Source of the DNA: Halobacteriales archaeon QS_4_69_34 | GTDB lineage: Archaea; Halobacteriota; Halobacteria; Halobacteriales; Halococcaceae | Assembly (NCBI GenBank): GCA_003021045.1 | Contig: PXRN01000010.1 | Span: forward strand, 186,001-250,000 | Direction: 5' to 3' | DNA length: 64,000 nt | Part shown: positions 18,004 to 26,803 of the stretch, one piece after another | Layout: every line of letters begins with the position of its first letter | How positions within the stretch are numbered: position 1 is the first letter of the stretch | Translations under genes and position numbers: made by a program | Notes under the pieces: model-generated | The model's input: the letters and a program-made list of their open reading frames with translations, nothing else | The model's database searches: none | What the model was told of the DNA's origin: nothing

Positions 18004-20580
18004 TCAGTCCGCGTCCGCGCCCGCGCTCGCGTCCGTCTGCCACTTGCGGACGGCCTCGGCACTCACGCCGGAGACGGCGTCGGCGACGCCCTCCGCCGTC
18101 GCGCCCCGGAGGTCGGCGAGGCTCTCGACGCCGGCGTCGGCGAGCTTGTCCGCCGTCTTCTCGCCGATTCCGTCGATGGCTTCGAGGCCGTCAGCCGAAC
18201 GGCGCTGTTCGTACGTCGCGAAGTTACAGATCGGACAGCCGAGTTCCCACGGGTCGTCATCGTCCTCGTCGTGGACGACGAGCTCGGGGAGGGCGTGCTC
18301 CCCACACCGTTCGTCGGTGACTTCGATGTCCCCCCGGCGGGGCAGCGGCAGCGAGTACTCGCAGTCGGGATAGCGGGTGCAGCCGACGAGCCGCGAGCCC
18401 GTCCGGAGGCTCTTGATCGCGAGTTCGCCGCCTGCCGTCTCGCCACAGTCGGGACAGTCGCCGATGAGCCGATCGGGCTCGGCGTCGGCTGCGGCGGCCC
18501 GACACATCGGGCAGCCGTGGACGAACGTCTTGGAGCCGGCCAGCAGCTTCACGTGCCTGAGGTCGTGCTCCTCGCAGGTCGCCTCCAGCAGCGTGGGCTC
18601 GCCGGTCGAGGGCAGCGGGAGGGTGTACTCACAGTCCGGATAGCCATCACAGCCCACGAAATGGGAGCCGTGTCGGCTCCGGCGCACGAGCAGGTCCGAG
18701 CCACACTCCGGACACGGGCCGAGCGTCGCGTCGGTCCGCAGCGATTCCCGGAGGAGGTCGCCGACGTCCTCACGCGAGGCCTCGAGCTCCGCGAAGACGG
18801 CTTCGAGCAGCTCGCGGGACTCCTCGGTCACCTCCTCTAGACTACTTTCGCCGCGGGCGATGGCGTCCATATCCGCCTCGAGCCGACTGGTCATCGCCTC
18901 GCTCACCATCTGCTCGGCGAACGTCTCGGCCGCGTCGACGACCGCCTTCGCCAGCGTGGTCGGGCGGGGCGGGTCGTCCTCGACGTAGCCCCGCTCGTAG
19001 AGACGTTCGATGGTCTCGTGGCGGCTCGACTTCGTGCCGATGCCCATCTCCTCCATCGTCTCGATCAGCGCCGACTGGCCCCGCCGACCCGGCGGCTGGG
19101 TCCGCTTCTCTTCGCGCCGAACCTCCCGCACCGATAGCCGCTCGCCCTCGCTCACGTCCGGAAGGTGGGTCTCCGCCGACGAGGCGTAGGGATAGACCGC
19201 GAGATAGCCGGGGTCGAGCAGACGTTTGCCGTTGGCCTTCAGCCGATGGTTGCCGACCGCCACCGTGACTCTCAACTGCTCCCACTCGGCCGGCTCGGCG
19301 AGCGTAGCGAAGAAGCGCCGGGCGACGAGCTCGTAGATCGACGCCTCCGCGTCGCCCAGCTCGGCGGCCGAGGGGAGTTCGTCCGTCGGGTGGATCGGCG
19401 GGTGGTCGGTCGTCTCCTCGTCGCCCTCGGTGGGGGTGAGGTCGCGGTCGCCCTCCAGCAGGGCCCCGGCGTCCGCGCCGAACTCCGGGTGGTCGAGAAA
19501 GGCCGACAGGCGCTCCTCGACGTCGAGGTCTGTGGGGTAGACGGTGTTGTCGGTGCGTGGATAGGAGATGTAGCCGGCGGTGTAGAGGTCCTCGGCGAGG
19601 CTCATCGCGCGGCTCGCCGAGTAGCCCAGCGAGCCGGCGGCGCTGATGAACTGGGTCGTGTCGAACGGGTGGGGCGGGTCGTCGGTCCGCGTGTGCCGGG
19701 CGACGCCCACGACCTCGGCGTTCGTGGCCTCCCGGAGCGCGCCGTCGACGCGCTCGGCGGTCGCCGCCTCCCACACGCGATCGCTCCCGCGGCCCGCCTC
19801 GGCGTCGAAGTACTGGGCCTCGAAGCTTCCCTCGCTCGCTCCGGTCTCCTCGGAGCCGCTCGCCTCGCCGGCGCTGTCCCCGCTCCGCGTGTCCCCGTCG
19901 TCGGTTTCGAGGGCGGCAGAGAGCTCCCAGTACGTCTCGGGCTCGAAGGCTTCGATCTCGCGCTCGCGGTCGACGATCAGCTTGAGGGTCGGTGACTGCA
20001 CCCGGCCGACGCTGATGAACTCCTGCCCGCGTCGGCCCGAAACCAGCGAGAGAAAGCGCGTCAGCGCCGCCCCCCACCGGAGGTCGATCTCCTGGCGGGC
20101 CTCGCCCGCCGCCGCGAGGTCGTCGTCGAGCGCCGTGAGCTCCGCGAAGGCCGCGCGCACCTCGCGCTCGGTCATCGAGGAGTACCGGGCTCGCTCGACC
20201 GGCGCGTCCGTGACCTCCCGGACGATGTCGACGGCCTCCTTGCCGATGAGCTCGCCCTCGCGGTCGTAGTCGGTGGCGATCACGACACCGTCGGCGTCCC
20301 GGGCGAGCAGGCGCAGCGTGCGGACGATGTTTTCCGCGCGCTCGATCGTTCGCTTCTCGATCGGGGCGTCGGCCAGCTCGACCGGCTCGACGTCCCGCCA
20401 GTTCGAGTACTCCGTGGGAAAGTCGCTCTCGACGACGTGGCCCGACAGCCCCATGCAGCGTCGCCCGCCCCACGCGTAGACGTTCACCCCGTTTCGCTGT
20501 TCGACCGTCGCGCTCCCGCCGCTCAGGATATCGGCGATGTTCCTGGCGGCGATCTCCTTCTCGGTGACGATCAGCTCCAC
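18004..20580 (-). CDS. topA: DNA topoisomerase I (type IA)
   Basis: Relaxes negative supercoils through a 5'-phosphotyrosyl intermediate. It has 858 residues from the GTG at 20578-20580, which gives the family start VELIVTEKEIAARNIADILS; an ATG 33 bp upstream is less typical. The Toprim acidic motif is DYDREGELIGKEAVDIV (about 95-110), and the active tyrosine lies in YISYPRTDNTVYP near residue 310. The C-terminus holds three Cys-rich zinc-ribbon modules (CPECGSDLLV, CPDCGETAGG and intervening CxxH/CPMC pairs). A helix-hairpin-helix segment, IDGIGEKTADKLADAGV, follows. It has an acidic loop at about 235-265. Confidence 0.95.
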   Translation of the reverse strand: MELIVTEKEIAARNIADILSGGSATVEQRNGVNVYAWGGRRCMGLSGHVVESDFPTEYSNWRDVEPVELADAPIEKRTIERAENIVRTLRLLARDADGVVIATDYDREGELIGKEAVDIVREVTDAPVERARYSSMTEREVRAAFAELTALDDDLAAAGEARQEIDLRWGAALTRFLSLVSGRRGQEFISVGRVQSPTLKLIVDREREIEAFEPETYWELSAALETDDGDTRSGDSAGEASGSEETGASEGSFEAQYFDAEAGRGSDRVWEAATAERVDGALREATNAEVVGVARHTRTDDPPHPFDTTQFISAAGSLGYSASRAMSLAEDLYTAGYISYPRTDNTVYPTDLDVEERLSAFLDHPEFGADAGALLEGDRDLTPTEGDEETTDHPPIHPTDELPSAAELGDAEASIYELVARRFFATLAEPAEWEQLRVTVAVGNHRLKANGKRLLDPGYLAVYPYASSAETHLPDVSEGERLSVREVRREEKRTQPPGRRGQSALIETMEEMGIGTKSSRHETIERLYERGYVEDDPPRPTTLAKAVVDAAETFAEQMVSEAMTSRLEADMDAIARGESSLEEVTEESRELLEAVFAELEASREDVGDLLRESLRTDATLGPCPECGSDLLVRRSRHGSHFVGCDGYPDCEYTLPLPSTGEPTLLEATCEEHDLRHVKLLAGSKTFVHGCPMCRAAAADAEPDRLIGDCPDCGETAGGELAIKSLRTGSRLVGCTRYPDCEYSLPLPRRGDIEVTDERCGEHALPELVVHDEDDDDPWELGCPICNFATYEQRRSADGLEAIDGIGEKTADKLADAGVESLADLRGATAEGVADAVSGVSAEAVRKWQTDASAGADAD

Positions 20581-21013
20581 GGTCGCGTCCCTCCTCGTTC
20601 GACGGTCATACACGTCGGTAGGCCGGGGGCGCTTCTAAACCCTTCGAGGAATCCACACGAGTGGGCGTGAGAGGTCGCGGCTTCCCTGACGTTCCTCACG
20701 GCTCGAGCTCCCACGCCGCCCGGACACACTCGATGGGTGGCGATTTCAGCCACTTCAATCCCACTTCACCCCGCAGCCGTCGTCCGAGCGCGCGACAGCG
20801 TCCCTCCCACCCCAACTGGCAGTCCCATCGTAACGGACGTCGGCCGGCCTCTACCATCAGGACTGATTGGGAGGTCGTGGTTCCCCCGCTCCGGGCCGTC
20901 GTCCCGCTCGAACTCGCGTGCTCCCTCCACACTACGGACTCGGGCTAGCGAGGTGCGAGTCCGCTCCACCCGAAGCCCTGCTCTAGCCACCCCGGCCCGA
21001 GCGATCGACGATC
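20581..21013. other. Intergenic region between topA and fumC
   Basis: These 433 bp hold the topA upstream region, with a minus-strand TATA-like GTTTAGAAG near 20632-20641. The remainder has scattered low-quality frames on both strands and no recognisable protein. Two CTAG tetramers, otherwise scarce in this window, fall here (near 20945 and 20985), as expected of DNA not under coding selection. No repeat or RNA was recognised. Confidence 0.4.
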
Positions 21014-22432
21014 CTACTCCCCGGGGCCCGGGATGCCGCGCTCGGTCATCGCCCGGGGGTCGAGCACCGTCTCGGCCTCTTGTTCGCTCAGGTATCCCTC
21101 CTCGACGGCGACCTCTCGGACCGTCTTGTCCTCGGCGAGCGCTTTCTTCGCGGCCGTGCTAGCCTCGTCGTAGCCCAGGTGGGCGTTCAGCGCGGTGGCG
21201 AGCGCCATGCTCCGCTCGACTTGAGTCTCGCAGGTCCCGCGGTTCGCCTCCAACCGTCGGACGAACTTCCCGGCGAAGGTTTCGCTGACGTTGGCGAGCA
21301 GGTCGGTCGACTGGAGGAACGTATGGGCGAGCACCGGCTTGTAGAGATTGAGGTCGAGCTGGCCGCCCGCCGCACCCGCGCTCATCGTGGCGTCGTTGCC
21401 GACCACCCGGGCGTACACCTGATTGACCGACTCCGCCACGACGGGGTTGACCTTGCCGGGCATGATCGAGGAGCCGGGCTGGTTTTCGGGCTGGGTGATC
21501 TCGCCGAGGCCGTTGCGGGGCCCGGAGGCCAGCAGCCGGAGGTCGTTGGCGATCTTGTGCAACGAACCCGCCACGGTGCGCAGCGCGCCGTGGGCCTCGC
21601 CCATCGCGTCGTGGGCGGCCTGGGCCGCGAAGTGATTACCGGTCTCCTCGAAGGCCAGTCCCGTCTCGTCGGCGACGTACTCCGCGGCGAGCGCGGGGAA
21701 ATCGGGGTGGGTGTTGAGGCCCGTACCCACGGCGGTGCCCCCGAGCGCGAGCTCGGTGAGGTCGCCCGAATCGCGGCTCACTCGCGAGATCCCCTTCTCG
21801 ACCTGCGCTCGGTAGCCCGAGAACTCCTGGCCCAGCCGGACGGGCGTCGCGTCCTGGAGGTGGGTGCGACCGGTCTTGACCACGTCGTCGAACGCCTCTT
21901 CCTTGGCGGCGAGCGCCTCCCGGAGCGTTTCGAGGGCGGGCACGAGGTCGCGCTGGAGCGCTCCGAGGGCACTCACGTGCATCGCCGTCGGAATCACGTC
22001 GTTCGAGGACTGCCCGAAGTTGACGTGATCGTTGGGATGGACAGTCCGAGAACCGACCTCCCCGCCCGCGAGCTCGGCCGCGCGGTTGGCGATCACCTCG
22101 TTGGCGTTCATGTTCGTCGAGGTGCCCGACCCGGTCTGGAAGACGTCGACCGGGAACTGGTCGTCGTGTTCTCCCTGCGCGACCTCCTCAGCGGCGTCGA
22201 CGATCGCGTCGGCGATCCCCGCCTCGACGAGCCCGAGGTCGCGGTTGGCCTGTGCGCTCGCCTTCTTGACGATCCCGAGCGCGCGGACGAACCGTCGCTC
22301 GAACGTCGCTCCGCTGATCGGGAAGTTCTCGACCGCGCGCTGGGTCTGGGCCCCCCAGTAGGCGTCCTCCGGCACGCGCACCTCCCCCAAGCTGTCCGCC
22401 TCGATCCGGTAGTCGCCCTCCTCGTCGCTCAT
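21014..22432 (-). CDS. fumC: Fumarate hydratase class II
   Basis: Reversible hydration of fumarate to malate in the citric acid cycle. It has 472 residues from ATG 22430-22432, giving MSDEEGDYRIEADSLG. The family motifs are AYWGAQTQRAVENFPIS, FQTGSGTSTNMNANEVIANR, the catalytic TGRTHLQDATPVRLGQEFSG, and the superfamily signature GSSIMPGKVNPVVAESVNQV. A C-terminal extension after TVLDPRAMTERG is short. Oxygen-stable, unlike class I enzymes. Confidence 0.96.
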   Translation of the reverse strand: MSDEEGDYRIEADSLGEVRVPEDAYWGAQTQRAVENFPISGATFERRFVRALGIVKKASAQANRDLGLVEAGIADAIVDAAEEVAQGEHDDQFPVDVFQTGSGTSTNMNANEVIANRAAELAGGEVGSRTVHPNDHVNFGQSSNDVIPTAMHVSALGALQRDLVPALETLREALAAKEEAFDDVVKTGRTHLQDATPVRLGQEFSGYRAQVEKGISRVSRDSGDLTELALGGTAVGTGLNTHPDFPALAAEYVADETGLAFEETGNHFAAQAAHDAMGEAHGALRTVAGSLHKIANDLRLLASGPRNGLGEITQPENQPGSSIMPGKVNPVVAESVNQVYARVVGNDATMSAGAAGGQLDLNLYKPVLAHTFLQSTDLLANVSETFAGKFVRRLEANRGTCETQVERSMALATALNAHLGYDEASTAAKKALAEDKTVREVAVEEGYLSEQEAETVLDPRAMTERGIPGPGE

Positions 22433-22553
22433 GCCCGCGCCTCGCGCCGGCCGGCGTAAAAGCCACCGGAACCGGCCGCGTCGACGAGAGTCCACTTCGG
22501 CCGACCGGCCGACCGCACCCGGCGTCGCCGTGTTCTCCGGCCTCCTCGGGGTG

Positions 22554-22793
22554 CTATCGGTCGTACTGCTCGGGCGTGTGGGTTTTCAGCTCGATGGCGT
22601 GGATGTCCTCGGTCATGTGCTCGCCGAGGGCGTCGTAGACGAGCCGGTGCTGGTCGACGAGCGTCCTGTCCGCGAACGCCGGCGACACCACCACCGCGGC
22701 GAGGTGGTCGTCGTCGCCGCGCGGACGGGTGACGGTCGCCCGTGCGTCCTCGATGTTCGATTCGATGAGCCGCTCGACCTCGTCGATCTCCAT
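22554..22793 (-). CDS. BolA family protein
   Basis: A 79-residue BolA-like protein. It has the alpha-beta core with DDHLAAVVVSPAFADRTLVDQHRLVYDALGEHM (key residues His29, the FADRTLVDQHRLVY helix and the terminal TEDIHAIELKT strand). BolA proteins partner with monothiol glutaredoxins in iron-sulfur handling, but no glutaredoxin gene is in the neighbourhood. It lies between fumC and fen1 on the same strand with short gaps. Confidence 0.87.
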   Translation of the reverse strand: MEIDEVERLIESNIEDARATVTRPRGDDDHLAAVVVSPAFADRTLVDQHRLVYDALGEHMTEDIHAIELKTHTPEQYDR

Positions 22794-22870
22794 GACCGTC
22801 CTTCGTCCCGGGCCGGATTAAACGACAGGTCCAGCACGAAGCGAACTGTCTTCGGTTGCTCGCTGTAAGG

Positions 22871-23851
22871 TCACGTCCACCGATCGAGCCCGGACTGCAC
22901 CACCGACTCCTCGATGCGCTCGAGGCCCCGTGCCACCTCGCTCGCGGGGATCTCCCACTCCTCGACTACGTACGTGCGGGCGGCCGCCACGTCGGGATCT
23001 AACTCCGCGTCGAAGCCGTCGACGTCGGTCGCGTCCGGATTCAAGAACAGCTCGCGGACGAGGTCTGCACCCTCGACGTAGGCCTCGCGGGCCTCCAGGG
23101 CCCCCCAGAGGTCGCCGTGCTCGCGGACGAGCTCGACTGCGGTCTTGGGCCCGACGCCCGCGACACCCTCGTTGAAGTCCGTCCCACAGAGGAGTCCTAC
23201 GTCGACCAGCTGCTCCCACGTGAGACCGTGCTCGTCGAGCGTCCCCCGAAGGCTCATGCACTCGGGATCGCCCTTGCTCGTGAGCCCGCGCAGCGTTCGG
23301 GGCGCGCCGAAGAGGAGTGCGTCGTAGTCCTCGGTGCCGGCGTACTCCACAGTTCCGGCGCGGGCCATGTGGGCGGCTTGAGCTTCGCCCTCGGCGGGCG
23401 CTTCCACCACGGGGACGTCGAGCAGCGAGAGGAGTTCGCGGGAGGTCTCGTGGATGGTGTCGGTCAGGCGCTGGGTGCGCGCTTCCAGCCGGGCGGCCTC
23501 GATGGCGTCGCCCGCCTCGCGCGCCTCGGCCGCGCGCTCTGCCGCCCGCTCGCGCTCGGCGCGGCGGCGCTCGACTTCCTTGCTCTTGAGGCCGGTGACG
23601 CCGCCGTCGAAGACGAACACCGGTGTGATCCCGTGTGCGAAGAGCTTCGGGAGACCTTGGACGACGCCGATCAGGTTGGCGACCTCCGCGCCCGTGCTCG
23701 TGGTGTAGACCGACTCGCTCGTCCACTTCACGGTCGTGGTGAGGTAGCGATAGAGCCAGTTGTGGGCGTCGACGGCCACCACCGAGCCGGCGATCTCCTC
23801 GAACGTGGTCGGCTCGATCGCGGCGAGCTCCCGGAGGTCCGCGTTTCCCAT
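22871..23851 (-). CDS. fen1: Flap endonuclease 1
   Basis: Structure-specific nuclease that removes 5' flaps during Okazaki-fragment maturation and repair. It has 326 residues. The N-domain carries [13 protein letters not shown] and [18 protein letters not shown]; the I-domain carries [27 protein letters not shown] and the helix-hairpin-helix [20 protein letters not shown] with the catalytic Asp/Glu ligands. The last residues, QSGLDRWT, form a PCNA-interacting (PIP) box. An Ala/Glu/Arg-rich helical arch at residues 95-125 is typical. Confidence 0.95.
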   Translation of the reverse strand: MGNADLRELAAIEPTTFEEIAGSVVAVDAHNWLYRYLTTTVKWTSESVYTTSTGAEVANLIGVVQGLPKLFAHGITPVFVFDGGVTGLKSKEVERRRAERERAAERAAEAREAGDAIEAARLEARTQRLTDTIHETSRELLSLLDVPVVEAPAEGEAQAAHMARAGTVEYAGTEDYDALLFGAPRTLRGLTSKGDPECMSLRGTLDEHGLTWEQLVDVGLLCGTDFNEGVAGVGPKTAVELVREHGDLWGALEAREAYVEGADLVRELFLNPDATDVDGFDAELDPDVAAARTYVVEEWEIPASEVARGLERIEESVVQSGLDRWT

Positions 23852-23968
23852 CGGCTTCCGTAGGTCCGGTCGTCGCTTGAATCCCCCGGACGGCCGGGCC
23901 GAGCGTCTCCGGGAAGCGACGTGGTGTCCGTCTCCCGTACGCGACGGCGAGGATCGGTCGACGCACGA

Positions 23969-24550
23969 TCACTCCGGCGGTTCGACCACCGCCGGCGGGG
24001 CGGCATCGGCTCTGGCTGCGAGGAACCGTTTCTCTCTCCCGGTGAGATCGCGCTCCCGGAAGACGTCGAGCCCCTCCTGATACTGTCCGCGCGAGCGCTC
24101 TCCCGGCTTCTCTACGGGGCGCTCGAGGACGAGCTCCGCGAGGCCGGTTTCCTCGCCCGTGAACGCGAACCCGGCCTTCGAGAGTGCCTCGTAGGCGAAG
24201 GGGTTGTTGACCGCGATGCGGGCCCGCTCGTAGCCGCGCGCCGCCGCGCGCTCGACGGTGAAGGTGGCGAGGCGCGGGCCGATCCCGTCGCCGCGGCGGT
24301 CCGCACGCACGGTGATATACCGGAGTACGAGCGTGCGCGGGTCGGTGCGGTCGGCGTCGAACGCGACCGCCGCGAGCACCCCCTCCGCGTACCCCTCGCG
24401 CGCGTCCGGCTGCTCGCGGGGTGCGCCGTCGGCCAGTACGACCGCCGTGCCGGTCGCGGACGTCACGAACTTCCCGGCGTAGGCGAACGTTCGATGGTCG
24501 AGCCGGAGGGTGGGGCCCTCGGCAGACCACCCGAGCACCGCGTACTTCAT
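23969..24550 (-). CDS. GNAT family N-acetyltransferase
   Basis: A 193-residue acetyltransferase of the GNAT superfamily. The acetyl-CoA-binding segment is VLRYITVRADRRGDGIGPRLATF (pyrophosphate loop RRGDGIG), followed by the C-terminal ARIAVNNPFAYEALSKAGFAFTGEE strand-helix. The ATG at 24548-24550 gives MKYAVLGWS; an upstream extension would be basic and unlikely. Substrate unknown. Divergent from the methyltransferase gene at 24670. Confidence 0.82.
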   Translation of the reverse strand: MKYAVLGWSAEGPTLRLDHRTFAYAGKFVTSATGTAVVLADGAPREQPDAREGYAEGVLAAVAFDADRTDPRTLVLRYITVRADRRGDGIGPRLATFTVERAAARGYERARIAVNNPFAYEALSKAGFAFTGEETGLAELVLERPVEKPGERSRGQYQEGLDVFRERDLTGREKRFLAARADAAPPAVVEPPE

Positions 24551-24640
24551 ACGGTCAATTCGAGTCCCGGCGACATGGCTCCTGTGTTGGTCCGGTCGAC
24601 GGCCCCTCTTTCCTCCGGATGGGCCCTGCCTGCCGGGCGA

Positions 24641-24647
24641 TTTATCC
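24641..24647 (+). promoter_or_regulatory. TATA box of methyltransferase gene
   Basis: TTTATCC centred 26 bp before the ATG at 24670. At this spacing transcription would begin at or next to the start codon, indicating a leaderless mRNA and supporting the short start choice. Confidence 0.5.
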
Positions 24648-24669
24648 GGGGGCCGGTCGTCGTACGGCC

Positions 24670-25242
24670 ATGCACACACCGGGCGACATCGCGCTGTTCG
24701 ACCGGTTCGCACGCCTCTACGGGGCGCTGATGCCGGCGGCGAACGACCGGCCGCTCCGGGCGGGACTGGCGCTCGCCGAGCGCGACGTCGAGCGCGTCCT
24801 CGACGTGGGCGGGGGCACCGGCCGGGCAGCGCGGGCCGTCGACGCCCCGGTCAGGGTCGTCGTCGATCCCTCGGCGGGGATGCTCGCCGGAGCCCGCGCC
24901 GCCGGCCTCGACTGCGTTCGCGCCGACGGCGCGGCTCTTCCGATCCCCGCCGCGAGCGTCGATGCCGTCGTGATCGTCGACGCGCTCCACCACGTGGCCG
25001 ACCAGACCGGACTCCTCGACGAGACCCGGCGCGTCCTCCGGCCGGGGGGCGTGCTCGTCGTCCGTGAGTTCGACCGCGCCACGCTGCCCGGGCGAGCGCT
25101 GGTCGCCGCCGAGCACCTCGTGGGCTTCGACTCGCAGTTTTTCACGCCCGAGGAGCTCGCCGCGCGGGTCGAGCGCGCGGGCCTCGACGCGGCCGTCCCC
25201 GACCGCGGCTTCGGGTTCACGGTCGTCGGGATCGCTCGGTGA
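24670..25242 (+). CDS. SAM-dependent methyltransferase (class I)
   Basis: A 190-residue Rossmann-fold methyltransferase of the UbiE/COQ5-like type. Motif I is VLDVGGGTGRAAR near residue 42; the acidic ribose contact is VVVDPSAGML, followed by ADGAALPIPAASVDAVVIVDALHHV and the post-motif RVLRPGGVLVVREFDR. The start at 24670 is supported by a TATA box at leaderless spacing. Substrate is not evident; quinone or small-molecule methylation are possibilities. Confidence 0.85.
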   Translation: MHTPGDIALFDRFARLYGALMPAANDRPLRAGLALAERDVERVLDVGGGTGRAARAVDAPVRVVVDPSAGMLAGARAAGLDCVRADGAALPIPAASVDAVVIVDALHHVADQTGLLDETRRVLRPGGVLVVREFDRATLPGRALVAAEHLVGFDSQFFTPEELAARVERAGLDAAVPDRGFGFTVVGIAR

Positions 25243-25585
25243 TCGCCGCGAGCGGACGCTGCTTGAACGATCGGGAGAACGGGCGTCGAGACCACAGATC
25301 CCCGATCGCACACGGCTGCAACCGGCCACACGTTTCTCGGACCGATCAGCGCGTCTCGTGTTCGGTGGGTCGATCGAACCGAGATGCGAACTACGGACCG
25401 CGAGTAGAGCGAGACGACGACCGCGACTGCCGATACACACGAGAGACCGCACCCACACCGCAGCCGCCCCGCGACCACAACACACCACACGCCTCCCCGA
25501 CCGATGCACTCCGCTCGGACCACTGCAACGTACCGCCGGTCCTCGCGTCGTTCATCCCTCGCGGGGGCGTGCGCGCCGGACAGCG
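25243..25585. other. Convergent intergenic region carrying dispersed repeat copy A
   Basis: No gene is supported in these 343 bp between two convergent genes. The central 100 bp is a copy of the dispersed repeat described at 25421-25520; the flanks show no recognised element. Confidence 0.5.
25421..25520 (+). repeat. Dispersed intergenic repeat, copy A
   Basis: Box 1 TGCCGATACACACGAG is at 25428-25443, followed by an ACCGC/CCACA-rich core and a diverged box 2 with GCCTCCCC at 25491-25498. Sequence and order match copies near 41.7, 45.8 and 58.5 kb. It lies between convergent genes in plus orientation. Confidence 0.75.
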
Positions 25586-26188
25586 TCACTCCCGGCTCAC
25601 GTCGACGGTGATCCGGTAGCTGACGGCGCCGGCGTTGTTCGGCCCGCCGACGAAGCCGTAGGGCTGCTCGCGGTCGATGGTGTAGGTGCCCGAGGCGAGC
25701 CCCCGTTCGCCGATCTCGAACGTCTCGCTCACGGTCTCGCCCACGCCGATCCGTGTTCGGTAGCCGACGTCGGCCGTCTCCAGTCCCCAGCCGGAGACGT
25801 CGATCTCGTCGCTCGCGGCGTAGGCGTCCCGCCAGAGGGGGTAGTCCCCGCCGTAGAACTGGCCGCTCGCGACCCGCTCGCCCATCGCCGCGAGCTGCCA
25901 GGGGTCCCAGAGGGTCGGGCTCGCGTAGACGACGCCGAAGGGTGGCAGCGGCCCGCTGTGGAGCACGACCGGCTCGTCGCCGGTGTTCGTCGCCGAGAGC
26001 TCGAGGACTGCGGGATCGCCGTCGGTCGCGCGCTCGTCGAGAATCGTTGCACTGAACGCGAGCGGCGAGTCCGCCGCGCCGCTCCGTTTGACGACCGGCT
26101 CGTCGACTGTGTGGCCGCCGCCGAGCACCGACCCCCCGACGAGGAGGGCGATCGCGATCGCGCCGACGGCGACGATCTTTCGGTTCAC
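25586..26188 (-). CDS. Membrane-anchored haloarchaeal protein of unknown function
   Basis: A 200-residue protein with one N-terminal transmembrane or signal segment, KIVAVGAIAIALLVGGSVLGGG, then an extracellular beta-rich domain. VLELSATNTGDEPVVLHSGPLPPFG resembles an immunoglobulin-like fold, with later WGLETADVGYRTRIGVGETVSETFEI and GTYTIDREQPYGF strands. I chose GTG 26186-26188 because it starts just before the hydrophobic segment; an ATG at 26248 would add 20 basic residues. No catalytic motif is visible. Convergent with the methyltransferase. Confidence 0.7.
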   Translation of the reverse strand: MNRKIVAVGAIAIALLVGGSVLGGGHTVDEPVVKRSGAADSPLAFSATILDERATDGDPAVLELSATNTGDEPVVLHSGPLPPFGVVYASPTLWDPWQLAAMGERVASGQFYGGDYPLWRDAYAASDEIDVSGWGLETADVGYRTRIGVGETVSETFEIGERGLASGTYTIDREQPYGFVGGPNNAGAVSYRITVDVSRE

Positions 26189-26374
26189 GAGCGGCGGACG
26201 CGAGCTCGGTGGAGGGCGTTCATGGGCCGGCTTGGACCACCGACGCACTTAAGCCTGCGTCAGACACGCGTCAGCAGCGGTTCGTGACGCTCTCGGCCGT
26301 GTGATCCATCGCGCTCCCCACTCCTCCCATCGCCACACCGCGGGCTATTTGCCCGCTCGTCCCGAGTGCGTCCC

Positions 26375-26803
26375 ATGAACAGCACCGTCGCGTCGCTCCG
26401 GGCGCGCGTCGAGCCCTCGCCGACCTCGGCGGGGCTGGCCTTCGGGGACGGGGCGCTCATCGCCGCCTTCGTGCTCCTCGGCGAGCTGCGACACGGCTAC
26501 GGCCTGCTGGCCGATCCGCTCCGTGTGCTCGACACGGCGCTCCCCTTCTTCCTCGGGTGGGCGCTCGCGGCCGTCCTCGCGGGCGTCTACGCCCCGCGTG
26601 CCCGTCGGTCGACCCGGGTGGCGGCCCGTGCGACTACGTTCGCGTGGATCGGTGCGGCGCTCCTTGGACAGGCGCTGCGCGCGAGTCCCCTGTTCCACGG
26701 CGGGTTCGCGCTGCCGTTCGTGCTCGTCTCGTTCGGTGTCGGCCTCCTGCTCCTCGTTCCCTGGCGCGTGGCGGTCGCCTACGGCCTCAGCGGCCGCGCC
26801 TGA
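26375..26803 (+). CDS. DUF3054 family membrane protein
   Basis: A 142-residue protein with four predicted membrane segments (about residues 20-40, 55-75, 85-105 and 110-135). The pattern GDGALIAAFVLLGELRHG, an LPFFLGWALAAVLAGVY segment and the closing FGVGLLLLVPWRVA matches the DUF3054 family. Function unknown. Its last 17 nt overlap the 3' end of the convergent MFS gene. The ATG at 26375 is preferred to a GTG three codons upstream. Confidence 0.8.
   Translation: MNSTVASLRARVEPSPTSAGLAFGDGALIAAFVLLGELRHGYGLLADPLRVLDTALPFFLGWALAAVLAGVYAPRARRSTRVAARATTFAWIGAALLGQALRASPLFHGGFALPFVLVSFGVGLLLLVPWRVAVAYGLSGRA

Noticed and set aside
20745-20790. GTGGGATTGAAG on the minus strand, similar to the 3' end of haloarchaeal CRISPR repeats
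   Set aside because: It occurs once, with no second repeat or spacer at regular distance.
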